Positions 8,418 through 16,465 of a stretch of 64,000 bases of DNA are shown here, piece after piece. Source of the stretch: Paenibacillus pinihumi DSM 23905 = JCM 16419 (GTDB lineage Bacteria; Bacillota; Bacilli; Paenibacillales; Paenibacillaceae). Location of the stretch: positions 468,726-532,725 of the forward strand of contig NZ_KE383865.1 of the NCBI RefSeq assembly GCF_000422505.1. The letters run 5' to 3'. The notes beneath the pieces were generated by a model. The model did no database searches, had not been told where the DNA came from, and saw only the letters and a list, made by a program, of their open reading frames with translations. The translations under genes were made by a program, and so were the position numbers. Within the stretch, counting starts at the first letter, position 1; each line of letters opens with the position of its first letter.

Positions 8418-8843
8418 ATGAATCAACAACAGCTTGCCAAGATGAATATTTACCACATCGCTACAGAGCAAATTGATCAGATTTCAGACAGCTTCCAGGT
8501 AATGATGAGACGCAAACAACGCTCACTGAAAGTCAAAGAGTTTCTGAAGCGTCTAGCCGCCGACCCGTCATTGGATAATAGCGGGGCACTTTCGACAACA
8601 CGAAGCATTGCAGAATGGCTGCACAAAACAGAATATCCGATCAGGCAGGAAATGATATTTGACTACAGTAAGAAGCGCTTTGTGCCTTCAGAAAACAAGC
8701 CTTTGATTGATTTGGCTGACCTGATGAGCCGTCTGCTTCAAAAACAGGGAATGGACTGCACCTTTGAGGATATGATGGATTTTGTCCTCTCCGGCGGATC
8801 GATAGATGAATTTATGAATGTTTATGCACGTAAACAAAATTAA
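8418..8843 (+). CDS. Conserved-looking protein of unknown function upstream of EPS operon
   Basis: A 141-residue soluble, mainly helical protein. I do not recognise the family. A basic stretch (MMRRKQRSLKVKEFLKRL) is followed by an acidic helical C-terminal half (LMSRLLQKQGM, FEDMMDFVLSGGSIDEFM). There is no signal peptide or membrane segment. ATG 8418 is chosen because a GGGAGAGG/AAAGGA purine tract precedes it; a longer frame from 8367 has none. Its upstream region and the EPS leader share the same palindrome, so the protein may belong to EPS control. That link is inference only. Confidence 0.65.
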   Translation: MNQQQLAKMNIYHIATEQIDQISDSFQVMMRRKQRSLKVKEFLKRLAADPSLDNSGALSTTRSIAEWLHKTEYPIRQEMIFDYSKKRFVPSENKPLIDLADLMSRLLQKQGMDCTFEDMMDFVLSGGSIDEFMNVYARKQN

Positions 8844-8894
8844 TTAAGAATGCAATTGAATTTTGCAAATAAAAAATGTGGTTATAAAAATATA

Positions 8895-8924
8895 TTTACA
8901 AAATTATTCGAAATGAATTATAAT
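8895..8924 (+). promoter_or_regulatory. Putative EPS operon promoter with operator in its spacer
   Basis: TTTACA (8895-8900) and TATAAT (8919-8924) are 18 nt apart (17 nt if TTATAA is the -10). The palindrome TTATTCGAAATGAATTA (8904-8920) lies between them, and a weaker copy follows at 8936-8952 (ATTCTCCAAATGAATAA). Bound protein would block RNA polymerase directly. About 400 nt of untranslated leader separates this promoter from the first EPS gene. Confidence 0.6.
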
Positions 8925-8952
8925 CAAATCGACAAATTCTCCAAATGAATAA

Positions 8953-9320
8953 TTCGATGAACAAGCTTGAAAAGTCGGATATTGGCGAAAGAGACTCCAA
9001 ATTAGGTGAAAATGATGCTGGCCATGGGGAAGGCACGGCTCTGCCATCAGAACGGGAGGCAAGTTATAAGGCTTTATTTTTTTGCTCGAGTGGTCGCGAA
9101 ATGAATAATGATTTATCACTTGTGTTCATATACCGTCAGGGACGACGGTGAAAATTTAAAGGAGGAAATGTCGAGAACTACAAAAGTCAATCGAAAAGAC
9201 GATGTCCCCTTAAAATAGTTTCAATATTCAGAATAATCAGAATTAATAAAGACGGTAAGCTGCCTTTAATACAGCGATCCGACAGATCATGTTCAAACAA
9301 GGTAAACGGAGGAAAGTGGA
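8953..9320 (+). other. Long 5' leader of the EPS operon
   Basis: The leader holds a small hairpin at 9133-9150 (ACCGTC/GACGGT) and a strong GGAGG at 9161-9165 followed after only 2 nt by a 16-codon frame (9168-9218, MSRTTKVNRKDDVPLK). That spacing is too short for good translation, so a leader peptide is uncertain. No known riboswitch is recognisable. Confidence 0.4.
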
Positions 9321-10073
9321 ATGGAACTCAAACAATATTGGAATGTAGTCAAAAAGAGGCTGTGGCTGGTGATGTTGCTGGTCATTACGACAAGCCTGGC
9401 GACAGGGATATATTCGTTTTACTTTATTAACCCGCAATACGAGGCTTCAACCAAGCTCATTGTGAACCAGACGAGTAACCCGAATGATTTGCTGACCAAG
9501 CTTGATTTGAGCACAATCAACTCGAATATCCAGCTGGTGAAGACGTACAAGGAAATCATCAAGACACCTCGCATCATGGGCAAGGTTGTGGAACAGTATC
9601 CTGATCTTGGACTGACTGCGAGAGAACTGGTCGAGAAGGTTAGTGTCAGCTCCGTTAACGATACACAGGTGATGTCGGTAACGGCAAAGGATAATTCCTA
9701 TGAGAAAGCAACGAAGATCGCAAATGCGGTATCAAGTGTATTCCAGGAGCAGATTCCGACACTGATGAAGGTGGATAACGTCTCGATTTTGAATGAAGCA
9801 GACGCTTCCACCCCAATGGCTCCGGTATCCCCAAATATCAAATTGAATCTGGCTGTAGCATTTTTGATGTCACTGCTTGCGGGTCTCGGCATTTCATTCC
9901 TGCTGGAATACCTGGATGACACGGTGAAGACGGAGGAGGATATCCGCAATATTCTCGGATTGCCCACATTGTCCGTTATTCCGAAAATCCGGGAGAATGA
10001 TTTGGCCGCACAGGGCAAGAAGCAGACAGGACAACATCTGAGGAGGGAAGGCAATGTCACACTCGAAACGTAA
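9321..10073 (+). CDS. Polysaccharide chain-length regulator (Wzz/YveK-like), kinase activator
   Basis: A 250-residue co-polymerase with two transmembrane segments, near residues 15-35 (LWLVMLLVITTSLATGIYSF) and 174-194 (LAVAFLMSLLAGLGISFLLE). The extracytoplasmic Wzz domain lies between them. The short cytoplasmic tail (DDTVKTEEDIRNILGLPTLS) is the part that activates the separate BY-kinase in Gram-positive systems. It sets EPS chain length at the membrane. GGAGG lies upstream of the ATG, and the 3' end overlaps the kinase gene by 20 nt, indicating translational coupling. It is equivalent to B. subtilis EpsA. Confidence 0.9.
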   Translation: MELKQYWNVVKKRLWLVMLLVITTSLATGIYSFYFINPQYEASTKLIVNQTSNPNDLLTKLDLSTINSNIQLVKTYKEIIKTPRIMGKVVEQYPDLGLTARELVEKVSVSSVNDTQVMSVTAKDNSYEKATKIANAVSSVFQEQIPTLMKVDNVSILNEADASTPMAPVSPNIKLNLAVAFLMSLLAGLGISFLLEYLDDTVKTEEDIRNILGLPTLSVIPKIRENDLAAQGKKQTGQHLRREGNVTLET

Positions 10074-10749
10074 GGCACCGCTCATTACGGAAACGAATCC
10101 GAAATCACCGATTTCAGAAGCCTACAAAATTTTGCGAACGAACATCGAATTTTCGAATCTGGAAGAAAATATCCGGGTCATCATGGTTACCTCGACCAAA
10201 ATGAACGAAGGCAAGAGTACAACTTCAGCCAATATGGCTGTCACTTACGCACAATCCAGCAAGCGCGTGCTGCTCATTGATGCGGATATGCGCAAGCCGA
10301 CTCAGCATCATATATTCGATGTCTCAAACCGCGAAGGATTAACCTCGGTACTGAGCAACCAGAAAGAGCTTGATGATGTCCTTGTTTCGACCTCGATCCC
10401 TAACCTGAGTTTGCTTCCCGCAGGACCGGTGCCACCCAATCCGTCAGAAATGCTAGGTTCGACAAGAATGGATGCGCTGCTGGAGAAGAGCAAAGAGTCT
10501 TTTGACATCATAGTGATTGATACACCGCCTATTATGATTGTCACTGATGCCCAGATTGTAGCAGCCAAGAGCGACGGTGTCGTACTGGTTATCGATTCCG
10601 GTAATGTCAAGAAAGAGGCGGCGCTAAAGGCCAAGATCAGCCTGGATCATGTGAAGGCCCGTGTACTCGGTGTCGTGCTGAACAACATTAACCGCAAAAA
10701 TGCGGAAGGTTATTACTACTATTACGGCTCCAATAAGGAGAGCTCATAG
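10054..10749 (+). CDS. BY-type tyrosine kinase of EPS synthesis (CapB/CpsD/EpsB-like)
   Basis: A 231-residue cytoplasmic P-loop kinase. Walker A is STKMNEGKST (residues 47-56), Walker A' LLIDADMRKP (73-82), Walker B DIIVIDTPP (151-159). The C-terminal tyrosine cluster, five Tyr at about 220-224, is the autophosphorylation site. It works with the upstream Wzz-like activator, and cycles of phosphorylation regulate polymerisation. In B. subtilis the homologue is EpsB. The start overlaps the end of the activator gene. A 300-nt structured gap follows before galU. Confidence 0.92.
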   Translation: MSHSKRKAPLITETNPKSPISEAYKILRTNIEFSNLEENIRVIMVTSTKMNEGKSTTSANMAVTYAQSSKRVLLIDADMRKPTQHHIFDVSNREGLTSVLSNQKELDDVLVSTSIPNLSLLPAGPVPPNPSEMLGSTRMDALLEKSKESFDIIVIDTPPIMIVTDAQIVAAKSDGVVLVIDSGNVKKEAALKAKISLDHVKARVLGVVLNNINRKNAEGYYYYYGSNKESS

Positions 10750-10764
10750 CTTAATTAGCGAAGA

Positions 10765-10985
10765 GAAGCCTGCAGTCAGGCAGCATTACAGCAAGATCAG
10801 TTACATACATGAAGCTGCGTATTGCTTGAATGATTCAAGCGATGCTGAAGGTAATGTCTCCTGCACCTATATCACTGGAGGCACTCGGTCATGCTGTGGG
10901 TCTAACTAAGGACCTTAGACATTATTGTCGGTGGTGTGATGAGAGGCGGGGTTGGATGCCCCGGAATTCAGGATAGAAGAAATAA
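10765..10985 (+). ncRNA. Candidate EAR (eps-associated RNA) antiterminator
   Basis: The gap between kinase and galU has no ORF but is dense in complementary segments: GCCTG/CAGGC (10768-10781), CATTAC with GTAATG enclosing the hairpin GCTTGAATGATTCAAGC (10824-10840), GTCTAA/TTAGAC around CTAAGGACC, and GGGG/CCCC near 10950. EAR in B. subtilis sits between epsB and epsC, the same position behind the kinase, and promotes processive read-through of the eps operon. The assignment rests on position and structure; I could not align it to the family model. Confidence 0.55.
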
Positions 10986-11053
10986 TAGGAAATCATGATT
11001 CAGGCTATTGAGCCAATTTGTTGTAGACAAACTACAGGATAGGGTGATGGAAG

Positions 11054-11953
11054 ATGAAAAAAGTGAAAAAAGCGATCATTCCCGCTGCCGGATTAGGGAC
11101 TCGTTTCTTGCCTGCAACCAAAGCTATGCCGAAGGAAATGCTGCCGATCGTGGACAAACCCACCATCCAGTATATTGTAGAAGAAGCCGTTGAATCCGGT
11201 ATCGAAGACATTATTATTGTTACAGGCAAAGGCAAGCGCGCCATTGAGGATCACTTCGACCATGCGTTCGAGCTGGAAGACAATTTGTTCAGCAAAGGCA
11301 AATTTGAGCTGCTGGATGAAGTTCGCCGTTCCTCCAACGTGGATATTCACTATATCCGCCAGAAAGAGCCAAAAGGACTCGGTCATGCCGTATGGTGCGC
11401 CCGTAATTTTATCGGGAATGAACCGTTTGCCGTGTTGCTCGGCGATGATATTGTTCAAGCGGACAAGCCTTGCATCCGCCAGCTGGCAGAACAGTATGAG
11501 AAGACACAAAAATCGGTCATCGGAGTACAGAGCGTACCGGACGATCAGACACACCGTTATGGAATTGTTGCACCGTCACAGAAGTTTGGCAGATTGTATG
11601 AAGTCAGCCGTTTTGTCGAGAAGCCGCCCAAAGGACAGGCGCCTTCGAATCTGGCGATTATGGGACGTTATGTACTGACGCCGGAAATCTTTCAATATCT
11701 TGAAAATCAAGAGGTGGGTGCCGGTGGCGAAATCCAGTTGACGGACGCCATACAAAAATTGAATGAATCACAATCTGTGTATGCATATGATTTTGAGGGG
11801 GTTCGCTATGACGTCGGTGAAAAGCTTGGATTTATTTTGACGAGCCTGGGCTTTGCGCTTCGCAACAAAGAGCTTCAAAACCCGCTAATGTCCGCGCTGG
11901 AAGAGCTGATGGAAAGAGAGCGGATCAAGCCCCTTCTGATGAAAGAGGGGTGA
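11054..11953 (+). CDS. galU: UTP-glucose-1-phosphate uridylyltransferase
   Basis: A 299-residue nucleotidyltransferase making UDP-glucose from UTP and glucose-1-phosphate. The signature [20 protein letters not shown] is at the N-terminus, then [27 protein letters not shown], and the sugar-site motif FVEKP. Length and motifs are standard for GalU/GtaB. UDP-glucose feeds the glycosyltransferases and the Ugd enzyme at the end of the operon. A purine-rich GGGTGATGGAAG tract precedes the ATG. The next gene begins 7 nt after the stop. Confidence 0.95.
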   Translation: MKKVKKAIIPAAGLGTRFLPATKAMPKEMLPIVDKPTIQYIVEEAVESGIEDIIIVTGKGKRAIEDHFDHAFELEDNLFSKGKFELLDEVRRSSNVDIHYIRQKEPKGLGHAVWCARNFIGNEPFAVLLGDDIVQADKPCIRQLAEQYEKTQKSVIGVQSVPDDQTHRYGIVAPSQKFGRLYEVSRFVEKPPKGQAPSNLAIMGRYVLTPEIFQYLENQEVGAGGEIQLTDAIQKLNESQSVYAYDFEGVRYDVGEKLGFILTSLGFALRNKELQNPLMSALEELMERERIKPLLMKEG

Positions 11954-11960
11954 GCGTGCA

Positions 11961-12656
11961 ATGACGCCTCCAGGACGTAATGAAGGAGAGGCCACGCTGT
12001 CTTCTGCCTCCTACCGCAGCGAGCTGCAGCAGAGCAGGCCTCAGGAACGCGGATTGTATCCGATGTGCAAGCGTGCGTTTGATGTAATGGCTGCAGGAGC
12101 AGGGATACTGGCAATTTCTCCGCTTCTGCTTATTATTGCGATCTGCATCAAGTTGGAAGACCCGAAGGGCAAGGTGCTGTTCAGCCAAATGCGGGTAGGC
12201 AAGCAGGGCCGGACATTCCGGATGTACAAGTTCCGCTCCATGGTGCATGATGCGGAAGATCAGCTTGAGAAGCTGCTGAAGCATAATGAAGTAGAAGGCG
12301 CCATGTTCAAAATGAAGGACGATCCCCGCATTACGAAGATCGGACGCTTCATTCGCAAGACCAGCATCGACGAGCTCCCGCAGCTGCTCAATGTACTGCG
12401 GGGAGAGATGTCGCTGGTTGGGCCAAGACCGCCTTTGCCAAGAGAGGTCGAGGAATATACGGATTATGACCGGCAGCGCCTTGCGGTAACGCCCGGCTGC
12501 ACCGGCCTATGGCAGGTCAGTGGACGCAATGAGCTTAGCTTCGCCCAGATGGTGGAGCTTGACCTGAAGTATATCCGCAAGCGCAGCATGCTGCTGGATC
12601 TCAAAATTCTACTATTGACCGTTAAGGTCATTTTTTTTCCGAACAGTGCCTACTAA
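11961..12656 (+). CDS. Undecaprenyl-phosphate sugar-1-phosphate transferase (priming enzyme)
   Basis: A 231-residue bacterial sugar transferase of the small, single-membrane-helix type. The helix lies at about residues 38-63 (AFDVMAAGAGILAISPLLLI). Family motifs follow: FSQMRVGKQG, FRMYKFRSM, the catalytic Asp-Glu pair in TSIDELPQLLNVL, SLVGPRPPLPREVE and TPGCTGLWQVSGR. It starts each EPS repeat unit by moving a sugar-1-phosphate from its nucleotide onto undecaprenyl phosphate. The first 34 residues are a poorly conserved soluble extension. The donor is possibly UDP-glucose, given galU next door. Confidence 0.92.
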   Translation: MTPPGRNEGEATLSSASYRSELQQSRPQERGLYPMCKRAFDVMAAGAGILAISPLLLIIAICIKLEDPKGKVLFSQMRVGKQGRTFRMYKFRSMVHDAEDQLEKLLKHNEVEGAMFKMKDDPRITKIGRFIRKTSIDELPQLLNVLRGEMSLVGPRPPLPREVEEYTDYDRQRLAVTPGCTGLWQVSGRNELSFAQMVELDLKYIRKRSMLLDLKILLLTVKVIFFPNSAY

Positions 12657-12695
12657 TCCGGTCGGATTGCATGTGTAAATCTTCAATAAGGATGG

Positions 12696-14102
12696 ATGGT
12701 GAATGTGCACATATTTGAAAAACCGGGATCAATCCTAAAGCTGGCAGGGGGGACAGCGCTGCTGCTAGCCCTCTCTTCTGGTTTGGGATTGATGACGGTG
12801 AGAAACACAGAATTCATGTTCCAGCTATCCATACTTGCTCTGTTTGTAATGCCGGCCTTCGTGCTTTCATTAACCAGGTCACAGTATGTATTACCTTATG
12901 TGGTCAGCCTGTGGATCCTTGGACCTGAAGTGCGGCGAGTAGCCGATTGGCTGACAGGTGTCTACTCAGAAGTATCGCTCGTCAGCCTGATTCCGCAGAT
13001 TGCGAGCCTGGCCTTGCTATTAGCGATCAAGCCGCTCAAAGAGCAGCTGTACAGCCGAGTATCGGTCTATTTGCTGATTGGTGCCTACGTCTATGCTTCT
13101 GTACTTGGGATTGCGTTCAATAAAGCGGCCGGCGCATTTGCCGTACTGAACACCGTGACTCCTTTGCTGGTATTTTTATACCTGATTACGGTCAAGCAAA
13201 CAAACGAGTGGAGGACAATGGTGATCAAGGTATACATCGGGCTGGCTGTATTCTGCTCGGTTTATGCGTGGATTCAGTATATGGTGTTGCCTGCATGGGA
13301 TCACTTCTGGCTGGTAGGGGCAGATATGACCTCGATCGGGAAAGCTGAACCGATGGGGTTCCGCGCTTTCTCTACCTTGAATTCACAGGTGCCGTTCGCC
13401 ATCTTCCTGTGTACAGCGCTTGTGCCGATGATTATGAACCGGGTCTGGCGCAGCCCCTATGGATTGGTCGGGGTGCTGATCGTCGTCTCGGCACTTGCCC
13501 TGACGCTCGTGAGGGGGGCATGGATTACGCTGATTGTTGCAATCGCAGCGAGCATCCTGTTCTCCAAGTCAAAAAACAGGCTGCGTTCCCTGCTTATAAT
13601 TGGAGTTATTGCCGCCGCAGGGTCGCAGCTTATGCCGTACATTCCGGGCATGGACCGGATATCGAGCCGGGTAACGACGCTGGGCAGCATTCAAGAGGAT
13701 TACTCCTATAATGACCGGATGGGCATGTTCAGCAGGGCGCTTCCGATGATTATGAAAAATCCGCTTGGCCAGGGCTTCGGTAGTATCGGAAGAAGCACAA
13801 TTTTGGGCGACAAGGGAAGCTTTGCAGGCATGCAAAGTGTGGATAACGGCTATTTGGCAATACTATCGAACTTTGGAGCTGTCGGGACGCTATGCTTCTT
13901 GCTGGCTCTGATTCTGATGTACAAAGCAGCCAGAAAAGGAGCAAATCCGCATTTTAAGGCGCTGTCGAGCACGATGTATGTACAGATTCTGGTGATCTTT
14001 TTATTCGTCGGCTCGCTAAGCGGGTTCAATGCGGTAGCCTTCTGGCTGTTTGCTGCGCTGGCCTTGATGCCGGAGCCGGATGGAATAGAAGGAAAAGAGT
14101 GA
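12696..14102 (+). CDS. EPS repeat-unit polymerase / O-antigen ligase-like membrane protein (Wzy-like)
   Basis: A polytopic protein of about 468 residues with ten or more hydrophobic segments. The large extracytoplasmic loop and the RGAWITLIVAIAAS helix resemble the Wzy_C/O-antigen ligase family. DNGYLAILSNFGAVG near residue 385 is typical of the C-terminal region. It would link lipid-bound repeat units outside the membrane. AAGGA lies only 3 nt before ATG 12696; GTG 12699 or GTG 12705 are possible alternatives. The stop overlaps the GTG start of the acyltransferase gene. Confidence 0.8.
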   Translation: MVNVHIFEKPGSILKLAGGTALLLALSSGLGLMTVRNTEFMFQLSILALFVMPAFVLSLTRSQYVLPYVVSLWILGPEVRRVADWLTGVYSEVSLVSLIPQIASLALLLAIKPLKEQLYSRVSVYLLIGAYVYASVLGIAFNKAAGAFAVLNTVTPLLVFLYLITVKQTNEWRTMVIKVYIGLAVFCSVYAWIQYMVLPAWDHFWLVGADMTSIGKAEPMGFRAFSTLNSQVPFAIFLCTALVPMIMNRVWRSPYGLVGVLIVVSALALTLVRGAWITLIVAIAASILFSKSKNRLRSLLIIGVIAAAGSQLMPYIPGMDRISSRVTTLGSIQEDYSYNDRMGMFSRALPMIMKNPLGQGFGSIGRSTILGDKGSFAGMQSVDNGYLAILSNFGAVGTLCFLLALILMYKAARKGANPHFKALSSTMYVQILVIFLFVGSLSGFNAVAFWLFAALALMPEPDGIEGKE

Positions 14103-15199
14103 ATGGGATGAAAAGAGAACGATTGGAAATTGTGCAGGCATATCGTGCTGTCGTAGCGCTGCTCATTCTGGTCTCCCATGTGAGCATTGTCATGCACAAA
14201 TATACAGATCAGTTTCAGTTTTTCTATAAGGTAGACCGTTCCGGCGGTGTTGATTTCTTCTTCACGCTGAGCGGCTTTTTGATTTATTACGTCTATTCTG
14301 CATATTTGGGCAAGCCGGATAAGATTACCGGATTTCTGGAAAAACGTTTTCTGCGCATTTATCCGCTTGTCTGGTTTTTTACGCTGATCAGTCTGCCGGT
14401 ATACTGGCTGTTTGAGGATATTGGCAACGGCTCGGAATTTGGCTTGAACATCATTGCATCTTCATTACTGCTGCTGCCCCAGCAGGCGCCGATTCTTGGT
14501 GCGACCTGGTCGCTCAGCCATATCGTCCTGTTTTATCTGCTGTTCGCGCTGTACTTATGGCGTCCCAAGCTGATGAAATGGGTATTTGTGCTGCAGCTGA
14601 TCGGCATCGTTGCTTTGTACGCGGTTATTGATCCGGGGCCAAGCCGCAATCTGTTCAGTCTGGTATTCAGTCATTACAATGTAAACTTTATAGCAGGCGC
14701 GTTGTGCGCCCATATCGTGATGAAATACGGCAGTCGCTTTGGCGGAAGCTTTATTGCACTTGGGGTGCTCGGCTATGCGCTGAACTGGTGGCTTCACTAC
14801 AGCTACAGCTCGCCGATCCCGTTGGAGTTCATTTATTTGCCTGCATCGCTCTGCCTGTTGTATGGCGCTGCTGCTTTTACGAAAGTAAAACGTCTGCCGC
14901 GTTTTATCAATGTGCTTGGTGATGCATCTTACTCGATCATTGTTACGAATCTTCCGGCGACCATCTTGTGTGCGACGGTCATGAACAAGCTTGGCCTGTT
15001 CAAGCAGCTCGGATTTCCGCTCTGCATCTCGCTCATCATCGTCTTCTCTGCTGTGACGGGCGTGATCGCTTATTATATTGTCGAGCAGCCGTTATCGGCT
15101 ATGATGCGCAAATTATATGACAAACTCAAACTGAAGCTGAAAAGCAGGGACACGATCGGAGCGGGCAAACCTACGGGAAACCCGGGGGCTGGCAGGTAA
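14099..15199 (+). CDS. Membrane acyltransferase (Acyltransferase_3), EPS decoration
   Basis: A 366-residue multi-helix protein. It opens with EIVQAYRAVVALLILVSHVS, containing the conserved His of helix 1, followed by GGVDFFFTLSGFLIYYVY and EKRFLRIYPLVW, the hallmarks of the O-acetyltransferase family (OatA/ExoZ N-terminal domain). It probably acetylates a sugar hydroxyl of the polymer. The GTG at 14099 has AAGGA 5 nt upstream and overlaps the previous stop; ATG 14108 is an alternative. The C-terminal tail is Lys-rich and lacks the extra SGNH domain of OatA. Confidence 0.85.
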   Translation: MNGMKRERLEIVQAYRAVVALLILVSHVSIVMHKYTDQFQFFYKVDRSGGVDFFFTLSGFLIYYVYSAYLGKPDKITGFLEKRFLRIYPLVWFFTLISLPVYWLFEDIGNGSEFGLNIIASSLLLLPQQAPILGATWSLSHIVLFYLLFALYLWRPKLMKWVFVLQLIGIVALYAVIDPGPSRNLFSLVFSHYNVNFIAGALCAHIVMKYGSRFGGSFIALGVLGYALNWWLHYSYSSPIPLEFIYLPASLCLLYGAAAFTKVKRLPRFINVLGDASYSIIVTNLPATILCATVMNKLGLFKQLGFPLCISLIIVFSAVTGVIAYYIVEQPLSAMMRKLYDKLKLKLKSRDTIGAGKPTGNPGAGR

Positions 15200-15265
15200 A
15201 TCAAGTCATATACGGCTGATGAGCCGGTTATTTGCATACAAGACGACGCAGAGAAAGGAGAAAAC

Positions 15266-16465
15266 ATGATCAAGGTCGCGTTTTTCAACCATACAAGCAC
15301 GGTCAGCGGTGCTGAAATCAGCATGCTGCTGACGGCGAAGCATATGAAGCGGACGGATGTCCGGCTATTTGCGCCGGCAGGAGAGCTTGCCGACCGGGCG
15401 ACAAGTGCGGGGCTTGCCTATGTGGAGCTGCCAAGCTACCGGGCACGGATGAGCAAAAATCCAATCAAGCTGATCAAAGGATTGCTTGGCATGGCCTGGG
15501 GCGGCGTCAAGCTGGCAAGAGCGGTCAAGGCCGAGGGGATCGATCTGATCCATGCCAATTCACTGCGTGCAGGGATGATGGCCTCGATGTTCCGCTGGCT
15601 GCACCGAAAGCCGGTCATCTGGCATATTCGCGATATGCCGCCATCCGGGCTGGTAGGCTCGGGGATACGGCTGCTCGCCCGCCTGGGTACAAGCCGGCTA
15701 ATTGGCATCTCCAGCGCAGTTTTTCAGGGGATGAGAAGTCCGGCGCTCGCAGTCAAATCCTGCATCGTCCACAACGGCGTCGAGCTGGTGGAGATGGAGG
15801 AGTTCACGCGAACTAGGCACCGTAAACAGCTCCGGCAGGAGCTCCAGACCAGCGCCTCCTCTTTTGTCCTGGTCCTGATTGGCCAGATTGCACCGTGGAA
15901 GCGTCAGGAGGATGCGATTCTTGCCTTGAAGTCACTGCTGGATCAAGGCTGTGATGTTGTGCTCTGGATTGTGGGAGAACCGAAATTCAGGGAAGAGAAC
16001 AAGCAGTATGCCGTACATCTGGAGCAGCTTGCCCAGGGGCTGGGGATTGCGCATCGGGTACGGTTTACCGGATTTCGAAATGATGTGTTGGAGCTTTGCA
16101 ATGCTGCAGAGCTCCTTTTATTATGCTCGGACAACGAGCCGTTTGGCCGGGTGTTGATCGAAGCGATGTCCCAAGGCATTCCGGTTGTAGCTACAGCTGC
16201 CGGCGGTGTAACAGAAATTGTCAAGCATGAGGAGGACGGGCTGCTCTATGAAGTGGGCGAAGCGGAGCAGCTGGCCTCAGAAATCAAACGGCTGTATGAC
16301 AGGCCCGGCCTGCGCAACTGGCTGGGCTGCAATGCAGAACTGAAGGCCAAAGCGATGTTCGATATTAACCGGACCTCCCGTCGAATTGAGGAGGTCTACC
16401 GGGATGTCCATCAAGGCCGCCCCAGTCTGCAGACAGGCCGGGGAGAAATAAAGGAGATGGCGTAA
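15266..16465 (+). CDS. Glycosyltransferase family 4
   Basis: A 399-residue GT-B fold enzyme. The N-terminal domain includes GAEISMLLTAKHM and IDLIHANSLRAG; the C-terminal donor domain has IGQIAPWKRQEDAI and the E-x7-E motif EPFGRVLIEAMSQG, then PVVATAAGG. It is a retaining transferase that adds one sugar of the repeat unit from a nucleotide sugar at the inner membrane face. AAAGGAG is 5 nt upstream. The stop overlaps the next ATG by 1 nt. Donor and linkage cannot be read from sequence. Confidence 0.88.
   Translation: MIKVAFFNHTSTVSGAEISMLLTAKHMKRTDVRLFAPAGELADRATSAGLAYVELPSYRARMSKNPIKLIKGLLGMAWGGVKLARAVKAEGIDLIHANSLRAGMMASMFRWLHRKPVIWHIRDMPPSGLVGSGIRLLARLGTSRLIGISSAVFQGMRSPALAVKSCIVHNGVELVEMEEFTRTRHRKQLRQELQTSASSFVLVLIGQIAPWKRQEDAILALKSLLDQGCDVVLWIVGEPKFREENKQYAVHLEQLAQGLGIAHRVRFTGFRNDVLELCNAAELLLLCSDNEPFGRVLIEAMSQGIPVVATAAGGVTEIVKHEEDGLLYEVGEAEQLASEIKRLYDRPGLRNWLGCNAELKAKAMFDINRTSRRIEEVYRDVHQGRPSLQTGRGEIKEMA

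Noticed and set aside
8945-9151. 68-codon open frame in the EPS leader
   Set aside because: No ribosome site, and its composition looks non-coding; it lies in the untranslated leader downstream of the promoter.
8953-9320. c-di-GMP or c-di-AMP riboswitch in the EPS leader
   Set aside because: The conserved cores of these classes are not present.
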